From positions 140,864 through 204,863 of the forward strand of contig CAUYUJ010022548.1 of NCBI GenBank assembly GCA_963575745.1: 64,000 bases of DNA, written 5' to 3'. A program made the translations under genes and the position numbers. The notes below the pieces were generated by a model that had not been told where the DNA came from, did not search any database, and saw only the letters and a list, made by a program, of their open reading frames with translations. Each line of letters starts with the position of its first letter. Position 1 is the stretch's first letter. The stretch is from Prorocentrum cordatum (taxonomy: Eukaryota; Sar; Dinophyceae; Prorocentrales; Prorocentraceae). Of the stretch, positions 39,481 to 50,113 are shown piece after piece.

Positions 39481-40330
39481 CTTAGCCGCAACATTGTAGA
39501 AGGACTCCGACAAAAGCCATGCGAGGATGATCTCGCAACGCGCGGACGCCCCGCCGCGCAGGGTGGAGGTTTTGAAGCCAGTGAAAACACCACGCGCGTT
39601 TTTTTTTCCCTCCGGTCCAACGGGGGTGCCTCTTGGAGGGTGTCATCCTCGGAGGCGCGTTGGAGGCTTTGGACAGATCGATACCAAATCAAAAAAAGTC
39701 CAAACCCAATGGTCGTGTCAGGATAATCGCTCCTTGCGGTCTGGTGGTGAGTGTGCATTCTCTACGCGGTCGTGGTAGGGGCTTGAGGATGGTCACGCTC
39801 GTTCGGCGCAAGATCCTTTGGCAGCCAGGCCTTCCTCCGACAAGACCGCCCATGCGAATTTCGTCGGGGTGCTCGGGTGTCGCTGCGACATCAAGTTTCG
39901 ACGACAACGGCTTTTCCGCAGTCTACTCCAAAGTTGCTCCAAGAGAATCGCGTCTAGCGGTCTGGGTTGGCAGTGTGCTTTGCATGCGGCTGTTCCAGTG
40001 GCGCGAGGAAGGGCACGTTTCGCGCGGCGGCTGCTCCTTTGGCAACGAGGCCCCCCTTCCCCGAGCCTCAGGAAAAAAAACATATGCTTCTTGCAGGATT
40101 GTTCCAGTGCTGCTGTGGCTTCAAATGCCGATGGCAGGGTCGCCCCCCAAGTCCACTCCAAGGTTGCGCCAGGATAATCGCGCCTCGCGGCCTGTGTTGG
40201 AGAGCGATTTCCTTCCATGGGTCCTGGGGGGGGGGCGCGAGAATGATCTCGCACCGTGCGGGGGTCTCAGCGATCGGCGGTGGACTCTGCGAGACCAGTA
40301 AAAAAACACGTGTTTGTTTTGTCTTCTGCA
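39480..40330 (+). repeat. Diverged tandem repeat of about 225 bp
   Basis: The phrase CCAGGATAATCGCGCCTCGC and variants occurs near 39717, 39938 and 40168. Between them, units repeat a GATGATCTCGCA-type block, GTGGACTCTGCGAGACC-type blocks and an A-rich patch (CAGTAAAAAAACACG, CAGTGAAAACACCACG, CAGGAAAAAAAACATA). About four units, diverged by many indels. Function unknown. Confidence 0.6.
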
Positions 40331-40468
40331 CGACGAGCGTCGATGTGTCGCGATGCCATGCTCGACGCAGGTCCCCCTTCAGAAACTCCCCAATGCCGAA
40401 ACCGTTGTGGCTCCAGCGCGCAGCCCATGAGGAGCGCCTTTTTTCGGCCCCCGCGGGAGTAGCGACGC

Positions 40469-41380
40469 ATGGGTGACGAGGCGGCGCTGGACGCCGCGTC
40501 GGCGTCAGCTTCGGCAGCCGGTGCCGATGTGCATGCGCTCAGGCCGCATGTCGCTGCTGCCGATGATGATGAGAACTTCTTCCCGTGGACGTTGTCTGCA
40601 GCGGATGGGGGCACTCGTGCGGCGCAGCCACAGACAGCGAAGCCACAGCCGCACCCGGAGCCACAGCTAGCGCTTGCGCAGCAGCAAACAACCCAACCAC
40701 AGTCAGTGGCTCCGCAGCGACAGCCGATACGAGAAAAGAGAGCGCCTTGCCACAGGGCACCATCGATGCTGCCATCGCCTCGGAGACAACAGGCACCTCG
40801 ACCAGAGAAAGCGCGCCCGCACGATCAGCGGCAGCCGAAGCCCCCGCTGCATCCGCCACCACCAGAACTACAATCAGCGCGGCTGATTGTGGAGTCGCAG
40901 CCAACATGTCCGCAGCGTCCGCCACCACAACCACAGTTAGGGCAGCCGCGCGGTGAGCTGCACTGGGCAGTTCCGCAGTTTCCGCCATCGTTCCCAGTGC
41001 CGCCACCCCCAGCGCTGGCGCGGCCAACGTCGACTTGGGTTCTGCCAAATGGGCAGCGTGGCGGGCGAGCAGAGGCGCCGCCATCAGTGCCTTTGCCAGC
41101 GCCGCCCACGCCGCCGCCAGCTGACCAAAAGGCCCAGGGCTTACCAAGGGCCCCACAGACTCCCAGTCCTCCGGAAAGGAAGCGCCTAAAACGAACTGCA
41201 GCCTCAGCTTCAGTGGCAGTGGGGGTGGCAGCATCAGCAGATGCAGCGGCGGTGGCAGCCTTCGCAGATGCAGAGGTCCCAGCAAATGCAGCAACAACGG
41301 TGGTCAAGTATTCCATCATCAGCTTATGTGGTTTGGTAAACTTGGCCGGAGCAGCGACGCGGACGTGCTCCGGAAATTAA
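40469..41380 (+). CDS. Pro/Gln/Ala-rich open frame, hypothetical
   Basis: A 303-codon frame begins at ATG 40469 (MGDEAALDAASASASAAGAD). The N-terminal third is Ala/Ser-rich then acidic (ADDDENFFPW); the middle is a long Pro/Gln-rich, probably disordered stretch; the last quarter is Ala/Val-rich after a basic RKRLKR patch (possible nuclear signal). If spliced, a donor such as GTAAAC at 41335 could end it. Other frames on both strands are open over the same CCACAG-type composition, so coding is not certain. No family recognised. It lies just downstream of a tandem repeat. Confidence 0.35.
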   Translation: MGDEAALDAASASASAAGADVHALRPHVAAADDDENFFPWTLSAADGGTRAAQPQTAKPQPHPEPQLALAQQQTTQPQSVAPQRQPIREKRAPCHRAPSMLPSPRRQQAPRPEKARPHDQRQPKPPLHPPPPELQSARLIVESQPTCPQRPPPQPQLGQPRGELHWAVPQFPPSFPVPPPPALARPTSTWVLPNGQRGGRAEAPPSVPLPAPPTPPPADQKAQGLPRAPQTPSPPERKRLKRTAASASVAVGVAASADAAAVAAFADAEVPANAATTVVKYSIISLCGLVNLAGAATRTCSGN

Positions 41381-41600
41381 CCTGCCAACCAGGCAGCGTG
41401 AGACCAATTAGTGACACTCTTGCACGGAAGCGTGGGTGCCCTCGGCGCGAGTGGGCGAAGTGTTTGTATAATGAAACAGGGGTTGTTTCGAATCCGAAAT
41501 TGCTCTCTTCCACTGCGTCGCAGACATTCGTCACTGGTGCGGGTTTGTTTCGCAGTTTGTTGAAGATCACGAATGATGCGGCATTTCGATTGTATCTAGT
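41326..41600 (+). pseudogene. Possible retroelement protein tail
   Basis: The frame from 41326 reads LRKLTCQPGSVRPISDTLAR then KRGCPRREWAKCLYNETG. An RxRGxPRxxW motif with a following helix is typical of the C-terminus of several LINE-like reverse transcriptases, which is the only basis for this call. No RT domain precedes it in any frame, so it would be an orphan fragment. It ends in a C-rich tract. Confidence 0.35.
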
Positions 41601-41835
41601 TGCCCCCCCCCCCTCTCCTCTCTCCTCCCTCCCCTCCTGCTTTGGCTTCCCCACAATCGTGTTGCATTGTCTTACATTGTCTGCTTCACAGTCGTGGGGC
41701 GCGCCGTTTATCCCGGAACGGGGCTTAAGCCCAGGGTTCTTTTTTAATGGGCCAACCCCCGGGTTGGACTTGAGGTGGGCCGGCGAATGTCTTTTGCGAT
41801 CAATGTCGAGGTCGAGGCGGGCCGGAAAATTAACA
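41601..41835. other. Short interval, nothing recognised
   Basis: C-rich tract (41608-41640) and unremarkable sequence. Confidence 0.3.
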
Positions 41836-42265
41836 TTCGAGGATGTCTCGTGCGAAACGTTTGTTTTGCATCATTTGTTGAGGATGTCTCGAGCGAAACG
41901 CTTGTGCTGTGTTATGATTTGTCCTCTCCTGGGGACTTGAATTCAGAGGATATTTCAAGGGAAATGCTTGCTTTTACGTGCCCTGGTGTGGAGGATGTCT
42001 CGACCGAGACGCTTGGTTTCACGCCTCCAGGTTGCCCAGACAGATGTCTAGCATGAGGATTCGTTGAGGATGTCTCGAACCAGAGGCTTGTTTTCACGTG
42101 TCCAGGTCGCCCAGGCGGATGTCTAGCATGAGGATGTGTCGAGGAAGTCTCGATCGAGACGCTTGTTTGCACGTGTCCAGGCTGCCCAGGCGGATGTCTA
42201 GCATGAGGATGTGCTGAGAACGTCTTGAGCGAAACGCGTGTTTTCACGTGTCCAGGTCGCCCAGG
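41836..42265 (+). repeat. GAGGATGTCTCGA minisatellite (about 75-bp units)
   Basis: GAGGATGTCTCG recurs at about 41839, 41881, 41991, 42067, 42141 and 42214. The later units are 73-76 bp and also contain TTTTCACGTGTCCAGGTCGC and CCAGGCGGATGTCTAGCATG. Confidence 0.8.
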
Positions 42266-42278
42266 CACAGCACAGCTT

Positions 42279-43235
42279 TCGGCACGGTACATCGATATCG
42301 ATACCTTTAGCATTGCAGCCTGGCATGTTGCTTGGCACGTTCTGCGGAGCGTCCCGTGGCGAGTCACCCTGGCACGTCGTGCGCTGCACATCCACTGGCA
42401 CGTTCCGTAGCGCGTCCCCTTGGCACGTCCCGCGGTGCGTCCCCATGGCACGTCCCCTGGCACGTCGCCTGGCGCGTCCCTTAGGACGTTCCGTGGCGCG
42501 TCCTCCTGGCATGTCCCCTTATCGATTAGTTCTGGGGAAGCTAACATCTGCTCAGGCAGCTCGAGCTTCAGATCCGGATCAGTTCGGTCAGGACTCGGAT
42601 GCCATGGAGGATTCGATCCGCAACGCTATATCGAGCACAATCGCGGCATGGCACATCGCATTTCAGCACGGCCCAGCACAGCACAGCCGTCGGCACGGTA
42701 CATCAAGGTCGACATACTCAATTTTGCACCTTGGCGCGTTCTTTGGCGCGTTCCGTGGCGAGTACACCTGGCACGTCGCGCGGCGCGTCCCCTGGCACGT
42801 CCCGCGGCACGTCCATTGGCACGTTCCGTAGCGCGTCCCAAGGCACGTCCCGCGGTGCGTCCCCATGGCGCGTTCCCTGGCACGTCGCCTGGCGCGTCCC
42901 TTGGGACGTTCCATGGCGCGTCCTCCTGGCATGTCCCTTCTGTCGATTAGTTTTGGGGCAGCTACCATCTGCTCCGGCAGCTCGAGCTTAAGATCCAGAT
43001 CAGTTCGGTCAGGACTCGGATGCCAGGGAGGACTCGATCCACCACGCTATATAGAGCACGATCACGGCATGACACATCGCAGTTCAGCACGGCGTAGCAC
43101 AGCACAACCCTCGGCACAGTACATCAAGATCGATACATTCAGTATTGCATTTGCCCGTCGCCCAATCAGGTGTCTTTGAAAGGTTGCCATGCTTTACATG
43201 TCTACATTCCTTTCCGGGTTCGTGGGTCGATCATG
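42279..43235 (+). repeat. Tandem repeat of 411-421 bp with inner 16-17-bp repeats
   Basis: TCGGCACGGTACATC occurs at 42279, 42690 and (as TCGGCACAGTACATC) 43111. Each unit contains runs of GGCACGTCCC / TGGCGCGTCC-type submotifs, then GCAGCTCGAGCTT, GATCAGTTCGGTCAGGACTC and GCACGGC..AGCACAGCAC. Two full units and the start of a third. The last part (43109-43235) is also found at 54255-54385. Confidence 0.85.
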
Positions 43236-43379
43236 TTTTTCTGCGTCACAGTCGTGTTGCAGCTTGCTTTCTAGCGTCCGTCGCGGCACCGATTTTCGCA
43301 TTCATCTGCCCGCGCGCCTTGCCGGAAGCAAGGCCCACCAGGAGCAGCACAGTGCAACGCGTTGTCTCGCTCACGCGCC

Positions 43380-43890
43380 AATGGGCACCTTGGGAGCCGA
43401 CTTGAGGCATTTTGGGGGCCTCTTGGGAGCCTTCCGGGGTCATCTTGGGCGCATCTCGGGGCCGTAATTCGCCCCCCCCCCCCCCCCCCTTCCCCACACC
43501 GCCACCCCCCTTGCCCCCCCCGTGGGAGCCCCAAAAGTCGCCTCTTGGGGCGCTCTTCGAGCGCTCTTGGGCGCTCTTGGGGCCGTCTTGGGGCTCTCTT
43601 GGGTCTCTCCTGGGGCCCTCTTGGGCCATGTTGGAGCCATCTTGAGGCTTCGGATGGCCATCGGAAGCGAAAAGGCGAGAAAGCAAACCACATTGATTCC
43701 CCTTAGGTGTTGGAAGGATTTTGGCTTCTTGGAGGCCTCCTTGGAGGTCTCGGAAGCGTCTTGGATCTGTTTTGGAACGTTTTTGTTGCCTCTTGGGGTG
43801 TTTCGGGAGCCGGCTTCAGGCATCTTAGGCTATCTTGAGCCATCTTGGAGGTCATCTTGGGTTCTCCGATGCCCTCTAGGAGCCAGTTTG
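43380..43890 (+). repeat. CTTGGGGCC-type degenerate minisatellite
   Basis: Same degenerate repeat as at 17985, with C-run (43467-43490) and CATCTTGGAGGTCATCTTGG phrases. Confidence 0.7.
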
Positions 43891-44100
43891 GGGGACAACG
43901 TGCCCTCTGCCATCTCGCAGGGCGCCCCGTCCAGGTCCAGGGGAGAAGGTAGGGGGGAGGGATAAACTCCTCCCCCAAAGGGAAAGAAGGGGGTTGGAAG
44001 AGGAACCTCCCGAGATACTAGACCACCTACGCCCAGAGGGTTTGTGGGATTCTTGCGGATTCCAAAGGCGCACGCAGGCATCGACGCGCACTAGTACACG
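43891..44100. other. No gene supported
   Basis: Unremarkable sequence with purine-rich GGGAAAGAAGGGGG patch; nothing recognised. Confidence 0.3.
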
Positions 44101-44290
44101 CAGGCATTGTGGCGTAAGCGTACGCTGCGGTGCACATCTCTACTGGTAGTGTGCACAGGCGCTGCGGTGTTCACAGGCGTTGCGATGTACGGAAGCACCG
44201 GGTTGCAGAGTAGCTGTGGTGCACGCGGCAGCTATGGTGTACACAAACGTTGTGGTGTGCTTTGCGCTGCGTTGCAGCAGAATGATATCA
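44101..44290 (+). repeat. GGTGTRCACAGGCG minisatellite, first block
   Basis: About eight irregular units such as GTGTGCACAGGCGCTGCGGT and GTTCACAGGCGTTGCGATGT, average 20-27 bp. A longer block of the same repeat lies at 45105. Confidence 0.75.
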
Positions 44291-45104
44291 GAGGAGGAGG
44301 GGCAGGACGATGAGGAGGAGGCGGAGGGGGAGTAGGAGGTGGGAAGGGGGAGGGAGCCAGATAACAACATATTCACAGTTGTCTCTGGCCGCAGACAGTT
44401 CGCTGGCGCAGAGAGAGCGCTGCGACGACCCCAGCGCGGACGTTCAAGGTTGCCACGCGCCTGGGGGGGGTCCTTTCGGGCTCCGGGATTCTCTGAAACG
44501 AACCCGCCGTGCGAAATCATGGTTCAATATTGGACCGAGAGCTTCCGGTTGCGCAGATCGTTCAACATTGATGGATCCACGAGGTATTAGAAACCAGTTT
44601 CCAAGGCGCCACGACACGGACGTACCGTACAGCCGACGCCCCACGTCTTCCTCTTTCCCCCCCCACTTCCCCCCTCCGTTTACTTCCTCTCCCACCTGCT
44701 CCAACCTCCCCCTCGCATCTCCCCACCCCTTCAACGTTCTCCCAAGTTCTCCCACCTGCGCCCACGTCCTCCCGAGTTCTACCACCTCCCACATCTTCCC
44801 GTCCCCTCCCACCTCCCCCTCCCCAGTCCCCCCGTGTCCGTCTAGCTAGCTCCCTTGTCGTCCTCCCGAGTCTTCTTGCGTCATCCTGTTTCCACCCACT
44901 TCCCCCCTCTCCCCCCCCACCCCGCCTCATCCCATCTCCTCCCACTCCGTCCCACCTCCTCACACATTCTACCACGTCCTCCCGAACTCCCCTTCCCACG
45001 CCAGGCCTCTTGCTCCCCTCGATACCTGATTGTTCCATGGTAAAGCGTTCCTCGCGCCTGGGTCGCGCCCCCTGCTTCGTAGCAGGCACCCGGCGCACTT
45101 TGGC
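44291..45104. other. C-rich sequence without a supported gene
   Basis: A pyrimidine-rich stretch (44640-45000) of CCCACCTCC and CCACGTCCTCCCGAGTTC-type phrases looks like a loose minisatellite. The 336-codon minus-strand frame across this and the next block follows repeat composition. Confidence 0.45.
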
Positions 45105-45500
45105 GCTTACAAGCGCAACGTGGTGCTCGCAAGCTATTTGTGCTCCCGCTGCCACGTTTGGCGTTGTGGTGTACACAGGCGTTGTGGTGCACGGAGGCTT
45201 TGTTGTGTGCACAGGCGCTGTGGTACACATGGTTGTTGTGGTGTCCACAGGCGCTATGGTGTACACAGGCATTCTGGTGCACGCAGGCACCGTGGTGCAC
45301 ACGGGCGCTGTTGCGAACGCGGCTGCTGCACTGTACGCGGGCATTGCGCTGTGCACAGGCGGCGTGGTGCTGTGGTGCGCGCGGCTGCTGTGGTGTACGG
45401 AGGCACCGTGGTGTTGTACGCAGGCGGCGCTGGGTTGCACGCAGGCGTTGGGCATTGTTGTGTACACAGGGACTGGCCCGCAGGCACTGGGCATTGTCGT
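45105..45500 (+). repeat. GGTGTRCACAGGCG minisatellite, second block
   Basis: About 16 units of GTGGTGTACACAGGCG-type sequence with 24-bp average spacing (TGTGGTGCACGGAGGCTTTG, GGTGCACACGGGCGCTG). Minus-strand frames read Thr/Val/His repeats (TTAPVHTT) and are not genes. Confidence 0.85.
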
Positions 45501-46725
45501 GTGAGGGACCGTGGTGCACATGGGCGATCGATGTGCTGGCGGCTCGGACTCACCCTGGCGGCTGCACGCCACGGCCGCCGTTGCCGTTCACCCCCCGCAC
45601 CTCGGGTTGCACGCGTTGCCCCCCATGAGTGGAAGAACGATCCCCAAGCGAGGTGCGCGGGCGCCATATCTGACATCCGCTCCCTCCCTCTCATCGCGTC
45701 CCACTGCGCTGATGTTGTCTCTGTCCGCGGACGCGTGTCATGGCCGACCTGTAATTCCACAAAAGACCCCATCGTGTTGTGTGCCATGGGACAATGGAAG
45801 CTACGTGCATAGGATGAGAAAGGGGATGAGGAGAATGTGGCGGGTGAACAGGAGGATGAGTAGGAGGAACAGGAGGAGGATGAGGAAGGAAGAGGACGAG
45901 GAGGAATAGCAGCAGCAGCAGCAGGAACTGGAGTGGACGGAGCGGGAGGAGCAGGATGACCAGGGGAAGGCGGCGGAGGGGAAAGGAGGGGGACGACAAC
46001 GATGAAAGATGATTCGGATGCAGGAAACAAGCCCGCGCTGAGGCGAGAGCACCATTCTGAACAATGGGAGCACAGCGCCGATCCGAAAATTCTGCCCACG
46101 CTGCAGCGGGAACATGTTACAAACATGGAAACCAATCGGATTTTCAAACATGAGAAAAACAAGATCGGCACAGCCTTGTGCGTGAAAAACAGGACGCGGA
46201 AAGGGGCCGCAGATCTTCTGGACACGGTCAGGGGATACAGGAAAGCAGCATTCACATTGTGCAGTTGTGGAACAGGGAGGGCGGGTGGGCAGGGGGAAGG
46301 AGAAGAGGGAGGGGAATATAGTTTGGGTGACCCAAAAGGGGGTCCTTCTGAAAGGGGGTGGTGCACTAGATATGGGGCAATTATATTGCGAATGTACTGC
46401 GCCGGAGAATTGTATTGCATGGTATTGCAAGTGATGTGCTGCACGCGAAGATCCAGCAGCACATTTGCGCCCCGGAACGTCTTGCACGCCCCAAAGGCAG
46501 TGCAGCCCCACAAACCTATTGCACCGAAGCTGTTGCACCACCCCCTTGTCGCCGGACCCCCTCTTGGGTCAGCCCGGTGCGCGGGACACATGGGCTCTCC
46601 CCAGAGCAGCGGCGGATCGCGGCAGCCCCAGGTGGGCGCCCCCGATGATCTACCCCAACACCGAGGCGACGGGAGGGCCTCGCCCGCCAAGAGGGGAGCC
46701 TGCCGTTCCTCCTCGTGTCCGTCGT
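45501..46725. other. No supported gene
   Basis: A GGAGGA-rich patch at 45840-46000 and an AT-richer, possibly unique patch at 46000-46500 containing TGTATTGCATGGTATTGC. The 302-codon plus and 498-codon minus frames lack recognisable domains, and the minus one relies on the adjacent minisatellite. Confidence 0.35.
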
Positions 46726-46726
46726 C

Positions 46727-46937
46727 TTGGATGGGCCTGTCTTCCACCACCCACCACCACCATAAGTTGGAGGGGAAGGGGGTCCTTCTTCACCTCCTCC
46801 TCCTCCTGCGCCGCCTCCTCCTCCTGCTCCGCCTCCTCCTCCTGCTCCTCCTCCTCCTCCTCCTCCTCCTCCTCTTCGTCCTCCTCCTTCCCCCCTCCAA
46901 CTTATGGTAGTGGTGGTGGAAAACAGGCCCATCAGTC
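46727..46937 (+). mobile_element. Family E copy E3
   Basis: GGATGGGCCTGTCTTCCACC and CCATAAGTTGGAGGGGAAGG at the left; CCCCCCTCCAACTTATGG and GTGGAAAACAGGCCCATCA at the right; (TCC)n interior with TGC/GCC interruptions. GTCTT occurs on both sides (46724-46728 region and 46938-46942), again 5 bp. Confidence 0.8.
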
Positions 46938-47124
46938 TTCCCACCCGTTCCGTGCTGCTCTTACTGGGAAGTAGGACGGGCTGAGGGCGAGGGCGGAGAC
47001 GAGGATGTTGGGCGATGACGGGGGCTGACGTGGAGTAGGGTCAGGAGGAGGAGGAGGAGCAACGATGAGCGAGGAGCAGGCAGGTGCGGAGACGGAGCCG
47101 GAGGACCCACCCATGACCCAAAAC

Positions 47125-47270
47125 ATATTGATTTCAAAACGACGACGACGATACCGATGACGAAGACGACGATATTGATTTCAAAACGACGACGACGACA
47201 GTCGCGCAAAGTCTTTGGGAAAGCCGCTGCAACGGCGATGCGGCACGCGCGCGCGACGACGCGATTTGAA
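47125..47270. repeat. Short direct duplication ATTGATTTCAAAACGACGAC
   Basis: The 20-mer occurs at about 47129 and 47173 with GACGAC runs after each. The following sequence to 47270 has exon-like composition, but no frame could be fixed. Confidence 0.6.
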
Positions 47271-47551
47271 GAACAATGTTTATTTACGCGAGCCCCTGTG
47301 CGTCGCAGGGACGCCGCCCAGCGGCGGTGAGATTGCATGGAGTGGATGCGCAACGAGCGCGGGATAGCTCGTTGCCTCGAGGAGACGGATCCCCAGTTCG
47401 CATGCATCTGCGCGAGGGGTGCGCCCTGCAGTTTGCAAGAGCTCTCGGAACACCATTCCTGGCATTCGGAAGGCACGGATCTGCGTGAGGGGTGCGCCGA
47501 AATGGGGGGCGGCGGAAGGGGCGCCGTAAGGGCGCCATAAGGCATTTTTGG

Positions 47552-47555
<4 letters not shown>
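47271..47555. other. No gene fixed; carries a satellite-like phrase
   Basis: GATCTGCGTGAGGGGTGCGCC (47478-47498) followed by GAAATGGGGGGCGGCGG closely resembles the core of both the 74-bp satellite at 56.7 kb and the 88-bp satellite at 51.8 kb. Open frames on both strands are short. Confidence 0.4.

Positions 47556-47591
<36 letters not shown>
47556..47591. repeat. (TA)n microsatellite
   Basis: Perfect TA repeat of about 36 bp. Confidence 0.95.
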
Positions 47592-47593
<2 letters not shown>

Positions 47594-47804
47594 GCTCCTA
47601 GTTCTTAGGGTTTTGTGCCCGAGCTTGCTTAAGCATTTTTTTGGTTATGGTCGCTTTAGGCGTTACGAGGGCGGAGGACCTGATCAGCCTGGGGCAGCTG
47701 GCCGCGGCAGGGCCTGCGTCGCGCGAGCCGAGGCTGGCCCTTCCCGCAGCCGCGCCGGCCGAGCACCAGGCCAGACCTGCTCGCGGTGCTCTAGGACGCG
47801 CACG

Positions 47805-47990
47805 GTTTATGGAAGTCGATCCACGGAGAGGAAGCACATTGCCAAATAGTCTCCAGATGTATAAACAATGTTTCAATCATGTTCAAAAATGTAAAAACAC
47901 CTTTGGAGCAGTTTTAGAACCTGTGTTTGATTCAATGATCGGGTTGTTAGGGTGTCCACTGTCATGGCATTCGCAAGGCATGGAGCGCGG
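47805..47990 (+). repeat. Dispersed repeat family K copy K2
   Basis: GAGGAAGCACATTGCCAAAT, TCCAGATGTATAAACAATG, AATGATCGGGTTGTTAGGG and GTGTCCACTGTCATGGC match the copy at 26447 in order. The GC-rich 47640-47800 before it has an open frame (EDLISLGQLAAAG) that may be an exon, but nothing supports its ends. Confidence 0.6.
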
Positions 47991-48094
47991 GCAGAAGTCG
48001 GTGCAGATCCCCCGCCCGAACCCCGAGCCCCGAGCCGAGGCCGAAGTTCGGGAAACGGTCCCCCTTTGAGCCAGTGCGCATTGCGGGGGTGAGG

Positions 48095-48880
48095 AGGGCG
48101 ATCGTGGTGGTGATGCTGCTGATGATGTTGTTGATGTTGGTGGCGATGCCGATGGTGATGGTGATGGTGATGATGATGCAGATGATGCTGATATTGATGG
48201 TGATGAAATGATATGATCATAACGGTGATGATCATGATATGATGATGGTCTTGTTCATCATGATGATGAGGAGGAGGGTGAGTGCCATCATGGTGGCGAT
48301 GGTGATGATGGGGCTGTTGACGATCGCGGTGACGGTAATGAGCATGTTGTTGCTCGTGATTATGGTGGGGTGGAGTAGGATGTCGATTGCGACGGTCATG
48401 ATGGCGGTGTTGATGATGATGCTCATGCTGTTGATGACGATCGTGGCGATGGTGATGATAACGATGGTGCGTATGATGACGACGATAATGATGTCGAAGC
48501 TGGTGGTGGTGTCGATTGTTTTGTTGATGGTGTTGGTGTTGTTGTTGTTGGTGGTGCTACTGTTGCTTATCATGGGGTTGGTCATGGTGATGATGATGTT
48601 GATGGTGACGATGATGATGCTGGGCATGCGTATCATGGTTGTGATGATGACGGCGATGATGATGCTGTTGATGGTGCTGATGATGGTGATGGCAAACGTG
48701 AATGTGATGATGATGGTGCCATGGCCGATGTGGGTGATGATGATGTTGGTGATGATGATGAGGATGATGATGTTGATGATGATGCAGATGATGCAGATGG
48801 TGATGGTGATGATGATGCTGATGATTAAGCTACTAATGGTGATGGTAGTGGTGATGATGTTGATTATGCTAAGGATGGAA
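48095..48880 (+). repeat. (GAT)n/(GTT)n microsatellite
   Basis: About 780 bp of GATGAT, GATGGT and GTTGTT units. A 292-codon Met/Val frame and a 219-codon Ile/Thr minus frame are repeat translations. Confidence 0.93.
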
Positions 48881-49087
48881 GTGATTTTCACAATGCTGAT
48901 GAGTATGAACGTATGGCTTCAGCATGGTTCATTTCGGGTGCTGCCAGTAGCGTCTCTGACCAAAGGTGCCCCCATGATTCCCACAGAGGCCCCCACGGCC
49001 TTCGGGGCACCCGCCACGAGGCCCAGCGGGCCCCGGGGGCTCTATGATGGAGCGAGAAGCGGGGACACCTTGGGGCACCTTCAGCAA

Positions 49088-49295
49088 CCCCCGACTGCTC
49101 TGGAAGCCGCCGCCTGACCCAGGCCTCGCTGGCGATCGTCATCATCGTCATCCTCATCATCCTCATCATCCTCATCATCATCATCATCATCGTCATCGTC
49201 ATCATAATCATCGACATCGTCATCATAATCATCATCATCATCATGTTTACCACTATCATCATAATCGTCATCATCATCATTATCATCATCATCAT

Positions 49296-49337
<42 letters not shown>

Positions 49338-49483
49338 TTTCATATTCATCTTCAACACCATCATCATCACCATCATCATCATCATCATCGTCGTAATCGT
49401 CATCATCATCACCATCATGCTCATCATCACCATCATCATCACCATCATCATCATCGTAATCATCATCATCACCACCACCATGC

Positions 49484-49522
<39 letters not shown>

Positions 49523-49657
49523 GCATCAGCAGCAGCAGCAGCAGCAGCATCGTCATCGCCATCGTCATCGTCATCGTCATCATCGTCATCGTCAAATTCG
49601 CATCCCCCGACTGCCCTGGAAGCCGCCGCCTGGCCCAGGCCTCGCTGGCGATCGTCA
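49088..49657. repeat. (ATC)n array between 54-bp direct repeats
   Basis: A 54-bp block starting CCCCCGACTGCTCTGG and ending CTGGCGATCGTCA occurs at 49088-49141 and 49604-49657 with two differences. Between them lie about 460 bp of ATC/GTC triplets. The (ATC)n here is the opposite strand form of the (GAT)n at 48095. Confidence 0.92.
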
Positions 49658-49939
49658 GGGAGGACCTGTCGATGCAGAGGATCCTGGCGCGCCCCGCCCC
49701 GCGGGAAGGACACGGGGCGGGGGCCACGGCAGCACGGGGGCAAGGTGTACTCCAGATTTCGTTTTAAAAGGGAGGGGGTCACAACCCTCCCAGACGAGAA
49801 GTTTTAGACCCCCCCAGACCATCCATGAAAGGGCGGCCCTTTGGCTAGACCCCACCGCGCCCTCCAAAACAACTCAAATCGTACCCCCCCCCCAAAATGT
49901 GATCCCCCCACACTGTATTATGGAGTCCGGAGTATGCCT
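49658..49939. other. No gene supported
   Basis: GC-rich then C-run sequence. The frame continuing from the direct repeat (AQASLAIVREDLSMQRIL) reads protein-like for about 25 codons but cannot be bounded. Confidence 0.3.
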
Positions 49940-50113
49940 CCCAGATGAGGTCGGAGGCCCATGCCAAGAGACACCCTGCTTGCCAGCAGGATTCCCTGGG
50001 TTGCTCGGATCTCGATGGTTGTGCGGTGGAAAGCGCGACGCTCCCACGCCAAAGTCTTTGGGTCTTGGGGCTGGGCTTCTTGTGGAGGGTCTCTTGTGGA
50101 CAGGCCTCCACTG
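49940..50113 (+). mobile_element. Family C copy C3
   Basis: GGAGGCCCATGCC at the left, CAGGCCTCCACTG at the right, core ACACCCTGCTTGCCAGCAGG and GGGCTTCTTGTGGAGGG. Its right end abuts the family D element with no intervening sequence. Confidence 0.72.

Noticed and set aside
40539-41297. 252-codon minus-strand Leu/Ala-rich frame opposite the 40469 ORF
   Set aside because: Composition mirrors the CCACAG/GCAGC-rich plus strand; the plus frame has the better start context and charged/acidic segments, though neither is certain.
44562-46750. Minus-strand frames of 336 and 498 codons with Thr/Val/His repeats
   Set aside because: They follow the GGTGTRCACAGGCG minisatellite and C-rich sequence; no gene-like features outside the repeats.
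48232-48891. 219-codon minus-strand frame rich in Ile and Thr resembling a membrane protein
   Set aside because: Produced by (GAT)n/(GTT)n repeats.
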